From Trichococcus sp. (GTDB lineage: Bacteria; Bacillota; Bacilli; Lactobacillales; Aerococcaceae), in NCBI GenBank assembly GCA_030153215.1, contig JASKKA010000003.1:1-64000 (forward strand): a stretch of DNA of 64,000 nt. Direction: 5' to 3'. Each line of letters starts with the position of its first letter. Positions within the stretch are counted from its first letter, which is position 1. Shown piece after piece: positions 50,894-59,202 of the stretch. Made by a program: the position numbers and the translations under genes. A model generated the notes under the pieces. That model worked only from the letters and a program-made list of their open reading frames with translations, was not told the origin of the DNA and did not search any database.

Positions 50894-51583
50894 TCATTTT
50901 TTTAGAGATTCCAAAGCGTTCTGGGCCGCTTTCTGTTCAGCAGCTTTTTTGCTTGGACCTTGCCCTTGACCCAGCACTTTTCCGAATGCCCGGACCTCCA
51001 CATCGAACTGCTTTGCATGTGCAGGGCCGTCTTCGTTCAGAAGGATATATTGGATATCCACGTCCCCATTTTTTTGCAGTTCTTCCTGCAGGCTGGTCTT
51101 ATGATCCATCACATGTGAAAAAGCATCCTCGTTTAATTTTGTGATCATGACTTGGTTAATGAATTTTCTGGCGGCTTCGATTCCTTGGTCAAGATAAACG
51201 GCCCCGATGAACGCTTCGAATACATCACACAGCAAAGCCGGCCGTTGCCTTCCGCCCATGTTCTCTTCCCCTTTACCCAAACGGATGTAAGAGTCGAAAT
51301 GACAGTCCTTCGCGAAGGCGGATAAGCTTGGCTCACAGACGATTTGCGCACGCAGACGGGTCATTTTGCCTTCATGCCACGTATCATAAGTATGAAACAA
51401 ATAATCGGAGATGATGACTTCCAGGACCGCGTCACCCAAAAATTCCAACCGCTCATTGTCCTGCAATGCCAGATGACGATGCTCATTCACATAAGATGAA
51501 TGGGTAAATGCTTCATGCAAAAGTTTCTCATTCCTGAAAACGATAGAGAAGTCAGTTGCTATTTGTTTGACTATTTTTTCCAA
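50894..51583 (-). CDS. rnc: ribonuclease III
   Basis: LQDNERLEFLGDAVLEVIISDYLF; DVFEAFIGAVYLDQG; C-terminal dsRBD. Confidence 0.96.
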   Translation of the reverse strand: MEKIVKQIATDFSIVFRNEKLLHEAFTHSSYVNEHRHLALQDNERLEFLGDAVLEVIISDYLFHTYDTWHEGKMTRLRAQIVCEPSLSAFAKDCHFDSYIRLGKGEENMGGRQRPALLCDVFEAFIGAVYLDQGIEAARKFINQVMITKLNEDAFSHVMDHKTSLQEELQKNGDVDIQYILLNEDGPAHAKQFDVEVRAFGKVLGQGQGPSKKAAEQKAAQNALESLKK

Positions 51584-51728
51584 TTCGTTCCCTCCTTTCT
51601 TTGAATGGACGCCTTGCTGTCAAGGCACTCTTGAAAATAGCGTCCTTTTTCATTATACGACAAATGCGTTCCATAAGCACGCAAATTTAGTCTATGGACG
51701 AACGATCAGAATTCGTCAAAAATGATTA

Positions 51729-51884
51729 GTGCGGAAAGCCAAATTGTCGAATAGTTGAGGTAGATCCGACGATTCAATTCCCGATTAAGCCGAAATTATC
51801 GAATGTCGAGAAACATTCCACAATTTAACATCCTGTCGGACCGGAATTACCGAATAGCTGAGGAACATCCAACACTTTGGCATC
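51729..51884. repeat. three degenerate about 52-bp tandem units in intergenic DNA
   Basis: 51729-51780, 51781-51832 and 51833-51884 share (G)CCGxAATTxxCGAATaGxtGAGgxAxATtCCxACxxTTxxxCATC. Confidence 0.7.
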
Positions 51885-51951
51885 GCAATCAAAACCACCC
51901 GTGTGAACGGATGGTTTGCTCTGCGGCTGAAAACCTTTGTTACATCCAATC

Positions 51952-51983
51952 AAAAAAAGCGGGGATGCATCCCCGCTTTTTTT
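51952..51983. terminator. bidirectional Rho-independent terminator
   Basis: AAAAAAAGCGGGGATGCATCCCCGCTTTTTTT. Confidence 0.9.
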
Positions 51984-52068
51984 ACAGTTCTAAATTTCCT
52001 TAAGTAAATGAAATTGGACAAAAGTCCCAAACCTTATCCTCATCTTTGGCAACCTGCGTGAATGCGCA

Positions 52069-53847
52069 TTACCGGACAGATTCGTCCGATGTCAGTTCGA
52101 TGGTTTCCCATCCTCTGGTTGCACCATAACGGATATTGAAGTTTTTGACGCGGTTATTGACAGCAAAAATCTGCGTCCGCCACAGCGTAGGGATGACAGG
52201 CGCTTCCTCGAAAAGCAACGCTTGCCATTCTTGATAGAGCTGCGTCCGCGCATTTTCGTCCAAGGCAACCGCAGCGTTGAGCTGACCCAACAAAGCATCA
52301 TTCTTTTCGCTTGTCCAACGGGTATAATTGAGCGCACTGGTGCGGCTGAACATTTTGGTCGGATTGGGATCCATGCCTATCACCCAAGTTGCCTGATAAA
52401 CATCAACAACAGGACTGTCTGATGCAATCAAGTCATGAAACTTCTGGTATTCAATCAGTCTTCCCGTAGCGAGCGAGACATCCAAACCGATTTTTTGCCA
52501 TTGTTGGATATAATATGCGACAGCCGTCTCAGCCGCGTCTCCCCCCGCAACTGCCGCAAAGCTGATTTCAAGCGGCTCTCCGTTCGGCATTTCCCGAAAA
52601 CCATCGCCGTCATTGTCCAGATAGCCAGCCTCATCCAGCAAAGCTGCGGCCTTGACAGGATCGTAACTGAAGCTGACCGCCTCATCATCACTGAAGCCTT
52701 CGAACACGGGTGGAATCATACCGTTCGCCGGCTGCCGCAGCCCGTCGAATAGGACCATAGCGACAAATTCGTTGTCCAATGCATAAGCCATCGCTTGCCG
52801 TAATGCTGCATCCGCCATTTTTGAACTCAGGTTAAGCGCATTATCGCCAGATTCAGCGTCCCGGGATCCTAATTTGAACCCGATATAGGTTGTCGCCAAT
52901 TCTTCTCTTCCCAATAAGGTTATATTGTCGAAATCTTTATAGTTTTCGTAGGAACTTGTCGGCATGACAGCGACGTCGTAGTTTCCCGCTTCCATTTCGG
53001 CTACGATCGTTTCCGAACCGACAACCTCCACAAGGATGTTATCCAGTTTCGGTTTCCCTTTCCAATAATATTCATTGGCTTCAAAAAGGGCTGACTCGCC
53101 CGGAACAATCGCCTTGAGCCGAAACGGTCCTGTCCCGACAGGTTGTTCACGCAGTTGGGATGAATGTACCATTTCCGATACAGGGATGCTTTCCAGTTGG
53201 TGTCTAGGCAGCGGTTGGTTCCATAAGGCACCTCCCGCCTGCAAGATGGATGGATTCAATTCTTTGAAAGTAATCGTGAGATGCGTATCATCCAGAACCT
53301 CGATACCGGCAATTGAAGCGGCAGTGCCTTCATGGTATTCGGTCATGCCCACGACATTCGCAAAAGCCTCTCCATAAAGGGAGCCGGAATAGTCCGGATG
53401 GCCGATTACTTCATAGGCATACAGAATATCATCCACCGTAAGCGCAGCTCCGTCCGACCACTTCAGGTTATCCAGCAAAGTAATCGAAACCGTTTTTAAA
53501 TCGTCATTTCGCACAAAAGTGGCCATTCCATCCTGGGTAAGCTGAAAATTCTCATCATAGGAAAAAATGGGTTCATGAGAAAAAGCCATGAGTTCCTCGT
53601 CATAGTCATCTTCAGAAAAAACCGGGCTGAAGATGCCCTGGAAAGAAGATTCGGCAACCAGTGCATATTTCAACATTCCACCGGCGATGGCAGGAGCATC
53701 GCTGTTCATGACAGTGTCGAACTCTTGTATGACAGCGGATGTATCAGACAGGTTATCGCCCGATCCCGACAGGACATCCTCGTTTCCGCAACCGGCCAAA
53801 AGCACAGCCGACACGAACGAAACAATCATTTTATTCAGCATACTCAT
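52069..53847 (-). CDS. oligopeptide ABC transporter substrate-binding lipoprotein
   Basis: Lipobox VLLAGCGNE; family-5 SBP features (LTVDDILYAYEVIGHP; GTGPFRLKAIVPGESALFEANEYYWKGKPKLD). Confidence 0.92.
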   Translation of the reverse strand: MSMLNKMIVSFVSAVLLAGCGNEDVLSGSGDNLSDTSAVIQEFDTVMNSDAPAIAGGMLKYALVAESSFQGIFSPVFSEDDYDEELMAFSHEPIFSYDENFQLTQDGMATFVRNDDLKTVSITLLDNLKWSDGAALTVDDILYAYEVIGHPDYSGSLYGEAFANVVGMTEYHEGTAASIAGIEVLDDTHLTITFKELNPSILQAGGALWNQPLPRHQLESIPVSEMVHSSQLREQPVGTGPFRLKAIVPGESALFEANEYYWKGKPKLDNILVEVVGSETIVAEMEAGNYDVAVMPTSSYENYKDFDNITLLGREELATTYIGFKLGSRDAESGDNALNLSSKMADAALRQAMAYALDNEFVAMVLFDGLRQPANGMIPPVFEGFSDDEAVSFSYDPVKAAALLDEAGYLDNDGDGFREMPNGEPLEISFAAVAGGDAAETAVAYYIQQWQKIGLDVSLATGRLIEYQKFHDLIASDSPVVDVYQATWVIGMDPNPTKMFSRTSALNYTRWTSEKNDALLGQLNAAVALDENARTQLYQEWQALLFEEAPVIPTLWRTQIFAVNNRVKNFNIRYGATRGWETIELTSDESVR

Positions 53848-53855
53848 CCTCCTTG

Positions 53856-54827
53856 TTATCCTTGCGTTTGTTTAGCATCTGCCGCACGCCGCAAAGCCTG
53901 ACCGACATAAATGATGCACAACAAGACTGAAAAGATGAGTGTGGATGCTGGTAACCATACCCATACATAGTTCTCAAAGACGGTCGGGGAAATGGCATAG
54001 CGCAGCAGATTGCCTATACTCGGAACGGTAGGTGGTAACCCAAAGCCCAGAAAGCTCAACCCTGTTTCCATCCCGATATTTCTCGCCAATGACATAGTCG
54101 TGTTGATGATGACCAGCGAGCTGAAATTAGGCAAGATTTCACGGACCATTATCAGCAAGTCGTTTGTCCCTGCTGTTTTGGAAGCCCGCACATAATCACG
54201 TTTTGCCTCCAAACGCGTCCGGTTCCGAAAAACTTTTGATTTTCCCGCCCAACTGAATGCGCTCATAAGCAAAATGAACGTTAAGAGATTGTATTCCGAT
54301 ACGATGGCCATCAGTACGAGAACCAACACGCTTGCCGGAAGTACCATTATGAAATCAATGGAGCGCATAAGCAACCTATCCAGGAAACCACCGTAATAGC
54401 CGGACAGCAGACCCAAGCCGATGCCGATGAATCCATTCAAGACTGTCACAGCGGTCCCGGCCATCAGCGACGTGCGCGCTCCCAGCAACAACTGGCCCAG
54501 CACATCCCGGCCCGCTTCATCCGTTCCCAATAGATGACTTTTGCCCGGCGAAGCGTACCTGTTCAACAGATCCACCTGCATGACTTGACTCGTATCAAAA
54601 AAAAGCGATCCCACAAAGACCAGCCCCAAGAGCAAAACGAGTGCACCAAAAGCAATGACCGCCAATTTATCTTTACGGAATTCTTCAAGCATGCCGCGGA
54701 AATCCACAACCGTTTTGGTTTCCTCATTCACTTCGTGGCTCAAACGATTCTCGCCTGCCGCAACGGAGACTATCTCCGTCTTCAACTCTTCCACTCTTCC
54801 TGCTTTCTTTTCTTCTTCCGTATTCAC
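53856..54827 (-). CDS. oligopeptide ABC transporter permease (OppC-like)
   Basis: LLGTDEAGRDVLGQLLLGARTSLMAG; permease EAA-like loop. Confidence 0.92.
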   Translation of the reverse strand: MNTEEEKKAGRVEELKTEIVSVAAGENRLSHEVNEETKTVVDFRGMLEEFRKDKLAVIAFGALVLLLGLVFVGSLFFDTSQVMQVDLLNRYASPGKSHLLGTDEAGRDVLGQLLLGARTSLMAGTAVTVLNGFIGIGLGLLSGYYGGFLDRLLMRSIDFIMVLPASVLVLVLMAIVSEYNLLTFILLMSAFSWAGKSKVFRNRTRLEAKRDYVRASKTAGTNDLLIMVREILPNFSSLVIINTTMSLARNIGMETGLSFLGFGLPPTVPSIGNLLRYAISPTVFENYVWVWLPASTLIFSVLLCIIYVGQALRRAADAKQTQG

Positions 54828-54848
54828 CGTATCCCCCCTTTCCTCTTG

Positions 54849-55811
54849 CTATCTCATCCTGACGCGCGGATCCGCGATAGTCAAAATGACGTCAGAAACT
54901 AATGTGCCAATCAAAGCTGCCAGCCCATAAATCAGCAGCAACGCAACAATGACACTGAAATCACGTGATTCTAAAGAAGTGATGAACAACCGGCCGATGC
55001 CCGGGTAGGCGAGGATGTATTCGATAAAAATACTGCTCCCTATGAAACCGGTAACGTCATAACCAAACAGAGCAGTCACCGGCATAATTGCGTTTCTGAA
55101 AATGTGCCTCCGATAGACCATACTCTCCGGAACGCCTTTTGAGCGGGCTGTCAGTACATAATCTTCTTGTTTTGCCTCGATGATGCCCGACCTTAACCGT
55201 TGGATGTTGCCGGCGGATGCCGAGAGAGCAAAGGCCAGCGCCGGCAACGCTATGTGGTAGAGCCTATTCCAAAGAGAGCTAAATACGCCCTGTGTTTCCG
55301 GCAACAAAGGCATCCCCCGCGTGGGAAACAATTTCAATTGAAATCCAAAAAGCCAAACCAGAACCAAGGTAACAATAAATATCGGCAAGGCAAAACTGAT
55401 GCTGTTCAAAAAACGAATGACCTTGTCTCCCAATGAACCGTTGAAGCGCCCTGCATAAATGCCAAGCGGAACAGCGATCAGATAAAACAACAAAAGCGAG
55501 GTCATTGCTAACCAGAGCGTGTTGCCAAGCCTTGCGCCAACCAGAACGGCCACAGGCATACGGTACGTATAACTAAGGCCGAAATCCCCGCTAAACATAT
55601 TTGTAAGCCAATGCAGATACCGAATGTACCAAGGGTTATCCAGGATCGCATCCGCATGGATCACGTCAAGGCTGCTCTGATCCATCCCCGGAACGACCAG
55701 ACCAGTCAGCGGATCTCCAGGCATCCATTGCGCCAGTGCAAACACCAACAAACTGAACGCCAACAGTTGTGGGATGATAAAGAAGAAGCGTCTCAGAATT
55801 CTGTTCCACAT
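54849..55811 (-). CDS. oligopeptide ABC transporter permease (OppB-like)
   Basis: RRFFFIIPQLLAFSLLVFALAQWMPGDPL...; permease signature. Confidence 0.92.
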   Translation of the reverse strand: MWNRILRRFFFIIPQLLAFSLLVFALAQWMPGDPLTGLVVPGMDQSSLDVIHADAILDNPWYIRYLHWLTNMFSGDFGLSYTYRMPVAVLVGARLGNTLWLAMTSLLLFYLIAVPLGIYAGRFNGSLGDKVIRFLNSISFALPIFIVTLVLVWLFGFQLKLFPTRGMPLLPETQGVFSSLWNRLYHIALPALAFALSASAGNIQRLRSGIIEAKQEDYVLTARSKGVPESMVYRRHIFRNAIMPVTALFGYDVTGFIGSSIFIEYILAYPGIGRLFITSLESRDFSVIVALLLIYGLAALIGTLVSDVILTIADPRVRMR

Positions 55812-55813
55812 CG

Positions 55814-56752
55814 CTAACGCTCTCCTTTCGATAGTTTACCGGCAATCCGATGGGTTTCCGACAACGGAATCAAATCCCCGACACGACCGTCCTTAGTCAG
55901 ATATCCCGCCATACTTTGTTTATATTCTGATTCTATTTCCCGCCGCAAACGCTTGTGTAAATCCCGGTTGCCCGGATCCAGATTCGGAATTGCGGAAAGC
56001 AGCCTTTTCGTGTAGATGTGCTGCGGATTGAGATAGATGTCCTGCTTGTTTCCATATTCCACGAATCTTCCTCGATACATGATTGCCAGCTCATCACACA
56101 TCTGCTTTACGACACCTAGGTCATGGGAAATGAAAAGATAGCCGATTCCGTATTGTCCCTGGATGCGTTTCATGTAATTCAGCACTTGTGCCTGAACGGA
56201 AAGATCCAATACCGAAACGGGTTCATCAGCTATTACGAATTTTGGCCGCAGCGCAACCGCTCTTGCCAAAGCGATGCGTTGCCTCTGGCCACCGGTGAAT
56301 TCGTGAGGATACCTCTGGAGTGTATCTTCCGGTAAACCTACCATTTCCAAGAGTTCCAGAACCCGTTTTTTCTCTTCCTGCAGGGAAACATGCTCAAAAT
56401 TACGCAAAGGTTCAGAAATGATCTGGCCGATTTGTTTTTTGGGATTCAAACTCGCACCCGAATCCTGAAAAATCATCTGGACATTGCGTTTGTGGGGTGA
56501 TTTCCGCTTTTTTATCGAAGCGGTTACGTCCCTGCCTTCGTAAACGATTTGACCTGAAGTGATCCGTTCCAATCCGACGATCGCTCTTCCGACTGTGGAT
56601 TTTCCGGATCCTGATTCGCCCACCAAACCGTAATTTTTCCCTTCTTCCAGGGACAAACTGATGCCGTCAACGGCTGCAAGTTTCTTCCCGGACAAGAAGC
56701 CGCTCTTGACCGGGTAATGAACCTTCAAATCTTTGATTTCCAAAAGTCCCAT
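55814..56752 (-). CDS. oligopeptide ABC transporter ATP-binding protein (OppF-like); appears as the C-terminal half of a 617-aa fused ORF
   Basis: MGLLEIKDLKVHYPVKSGFLSGKKLAAVDGISLSLEEGKNYGLVGESGSGKSTVGRAIVG; internal ATG at 56752. Confidence 0.85.
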   Translation of the reverse strand: MGLLEIKDLKVHYPVKSGFLSGKKLAAVDGISLSLEEGKNYGLVGESGSGKSTVGRAIVGLERITSGQIVYEGRDVTASIKKRKSPHKRNVQMIFQDSGASLNPKKQIGQIISEPLRNFEHVSLQEEKKRVLELLEMVGLPEDTLQRYPHEFTGGQRQRIALARAVALRPKFVIADEPVSVLDLSVQAQVLNYMKRIQGQYGIGYLFISHDLGVVKQMCDELAIMYRGRFVEYGNKQDIYLNPQHIYTKRLLSAIPNLDPGNRDLHKRLRREIESEYKQSMAGYLTKDGRVGDLIPLSETHRIAGKLSKGER

Positions 56753-56753
56753 C

Positions 56754-57574
56754 TTATTCACTCTCCCCTTCAAAACGGAAGGACTCATGGCACGTGCACC
56801 TAACAAAATGGTTTTTAGAAACCTCATGCATTTTTGGCGACTGTTCGTGTGCGGAAAAGATTCAACAATTTGCCCTGCGTACATGACAGCGACCCTATCC
56901 GCAATCTCGGCTACGACACCCAAATCATGGGTAATCAAGATGATTCCGGCACCCGTTTCGTCCCTCACCTCGCTCAATAAATCCAATATTCGAGCTTGCA
57001 CAGTTACATCCAAAGAAGTCGTCGGTTCATCTGCGATGATGATTGGAGGCTCACAAGCAATTGCGATGGCGATTCCAACCCGCTGGCGCGCTTCCCAAGA
57101 CAGCTCATGCGGGTAGCGAGCGGCCGTTGCGTTCGGATCATCCACCTTAACTTGGGTCAATAGTTCGCACACACGCAGCTCACGCTCCTCTTTTGTCATC
57201 TTGGAATGATAAAGCAGCACTTCTTCTATCTGTTCGCTCACCGTCATCAAAGGATTGAGGGCCGATAGAGGATCTTGAAAAATCATCCCGATGTCGTTTC
57301 CTCTTATGCGGTTATAGAGCGTCTCATTCAGATCGATGAGATTCAGGTTCTGATAGATGATCTCTCCCGAAATCCGCGTATTCACCTTATTATGGAGTCC
57401 TACAATCGTTGTTGCGAGGGTACTTTTCCCGCAGCCGGACTCTCCTACAATCGCTAAAATTTCATTTTTTTCCAGACTGAAGGAAACATCGTCGACTGCA
57501 TCATAATAGTTATCCTGCATATGGAATGCAGTATGCAAAGCATTTATCTCCAACAAAGGTCTTCCATTTCCCAT
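56754..57574 (-). pseudogene. oligopeptide ABC transporter ATP-binding protein (OppD-like), C-terminal internal deletion and altered signature motif
   Basis: MGNGRPLLEINALHTAFHMQDNYYDAVDDVSFSLEKNEILAIVGESGCGKSTLATTIVGL...; alternate frame downstream reads KMHEVSKNHFVRCTCHESFRFEGESE*, a typical OppD C-terminus ending at 56754. Confidence 0.8.
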
Positions 57575-57720
57575 CGTGCGCCCCCTCTCATACCTATATA
57601 ACAAACTTGAGGAAATATCTTCTAACATTATACGTTTAAGCACATCCAAAAACAACCGCCATTTCATCCATTTTTAATTCATTTCATACTTCTGCCATAA
57701 TCACCCATCTTGGCCTGAAA

Positions 57721-57763
57721 AAAAAGCAACATTGGCATTGGAGAACCGTCAATGTTGCTTTTG
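57721..57763 (-). terminator. terminator downstream of acpP
   Basis: GCAACATTG...CAATGTTGC inverted repeat flanked by A/T runs. Confidence 0.65.
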
Positions 57764-57783
57764 TCGTTAAATTATTGCGATCC

Positions 57784-58023
57784 TTATTTTTGAGAATCGA
57801 TGTAGTCAACTGCATCCCCTACTGTGATTATCTTCTCAGCATCTTCATCGGAAATCTGCACAGCAAAGACATCTTCCAGCTCCATAACTAGTTCAACAAT
57901 ATCCAATGAGTCTGCTCCAAGGTCGTTTTGGAAAGTCAACTCTCTCGTAACCTTTGCTTCATCGACACCGAATCGTTCAATAACCATCTTGGCTACTCGC
58001 TCAAAAGTAGTTGTATCTGCCAA
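57784..58023 (-). CDS. acpP: acyl carrier protein
   Basis: [25 protein letters not shown]. Confidence 0.97.
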   Translation of the reverse strand: MADTTTFERVAKMVIERFGVDEAKVTRELTFQNDLGADSLDIVELVMELEDVFAVQISDEDAEKIITVGDAVDYIDSQK

Positions 58024-58134
58024 GCGTTACACCTCCATTATCGTTCCATAACCAATTACATCATATTTACTGGAAATATTTTGTAAAGGCTCACATCTAT
58101 TCTACCCATATGCTAATCTTTTGTCTATATTTTT

Positions 58135-59175
58135 TTATTTTGGCTGGATTTCTTTTACGGACTTGTCATTCATTTCATCAAAGTGCTTCACGACATCATC
58201 AATGACGTGGGAACTGATGATTTTGCGGATCTGTTTCACTGTGTGGTAGACAGCGACTTTGTCCGCAGATCCATGTGTCTTGACGACAGGCGCCCGCAAT
58301 CCGAACAGCACAGCTCCTCCGTGCTTCGAATAATCCATCGTATCTTTGATCTCCGAAAAGGAATCCTTGATCAGCATACCGCCGATTTTAGTCTTCAGAC
58401 CGCCTGAAAGCAATTGGGTTTTGATCAACTTCAGCAAGGACATTGCCGTACCTTCCATTGTTTTTAGAACTGCATTCCCTGTAAATCCGTCCGTCACGAC
58501 AACATCCGCAGCGCCAAGCAAAATTTCCCGTGCCTCGATATTACCTGTGAAATTGAGTTCAGAGTCCTCTTCCAACAATACATAGGCTTTTTTGGATAGT
58601 TCGCTGCCCTTCGTTGCTTCGGCACCATTGTTCAACAAAGCGATTCTTGGATTTTCGATGCCTTGCACAAACTTGGCATAATACGAGCCCAAAAGGCCGA
58701 ACTGGTAGATATTCTCCGGTTTGCAGTCAGCGTTTGCGCCAGCATCCATCAACAGGAATTGTCCATTTTCTTTCCCGATGACTGGCAGAATCGGCATCAA
58801 GCCAGGTCTGTCGATCCCTTTGATGCGGCCGATGATCAATAATCCGGCTGCCAAAAGCGCACCGGTATTCCCTGCCGAAAATAAAGCGTCGGCCTCCTTG
58901 TTCTTGACTGCTTGAGCAGCAAGCACCATCGAAGCTTGTTTTTTTCTACGGATTGCTTTGACGGGTTCGTCATCGCTCTCGATCTTTTCGGTCGTATGCA
59001 CGATTGTGATTTTTCCACCTTCGGCATATTGATCCCCTAAAGCCTTACGTATTTTGGCTTCGTCGCCAAAAAGCAAAAACTCCAGATCATTAAATTCTTT
59101 GCTGGCCATTAAAATGCCCTCTACTATTGCTTGTGGCGCAAAATCCCCGCCCATCGCATCGACAGCGATTTTCAT
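58135..59175 (-). CDS. plsX: phosphate acyltransferase PlsX
   Basis: MKIAVDAMGGDFAPQAIVEGILMASKEF...SAGNTGALLAAGLLI. Confidence 0.97.
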   Translation of the reverse strand: MKIAVDAMGGDFAPQAIVEGILMASKEFNDLEFLLFGDEAKIRKALGDQYAEGGKITIVHTTEKIESDDEPVKAIRRKKQASMVLAAQAVKNKEADALFSAGNTGALLAAGLLIIGRIKGIDRPGLMPILPVIGKENGQFLLMDAGANADCKPENIYQFGLLGSYYAKFVQGIENPRIALLNNGAEATKGSELSKKAYVLLEEDSELNFTGNIEAREILLGAADVVVTDGFTGNAVLKTMEGTAMSLLKLIKTQLLSGGLKTKIGGMLIKDSFSEIKDTMDYSKHGGAVLFGLRAPVVKTHGSADKVAVYHTVKQIRKIISSHVIDDVVKHFDEMNDKSVKEIQPK

Positions 59176-59202
59176 AAATCGTATACCTCACTTTTGTTAG
59201 TT

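Noticed and set aside
51729-51884. CRISPR array
   Set aside because: Units are contiguous with no spacers and no cas genes.
55814-57667. Natural OppD-OppF fusion protein
   Set aside because: The authentic OppD C-terminus and stop are visible in the alternate frame, so deletion explains the fusion.
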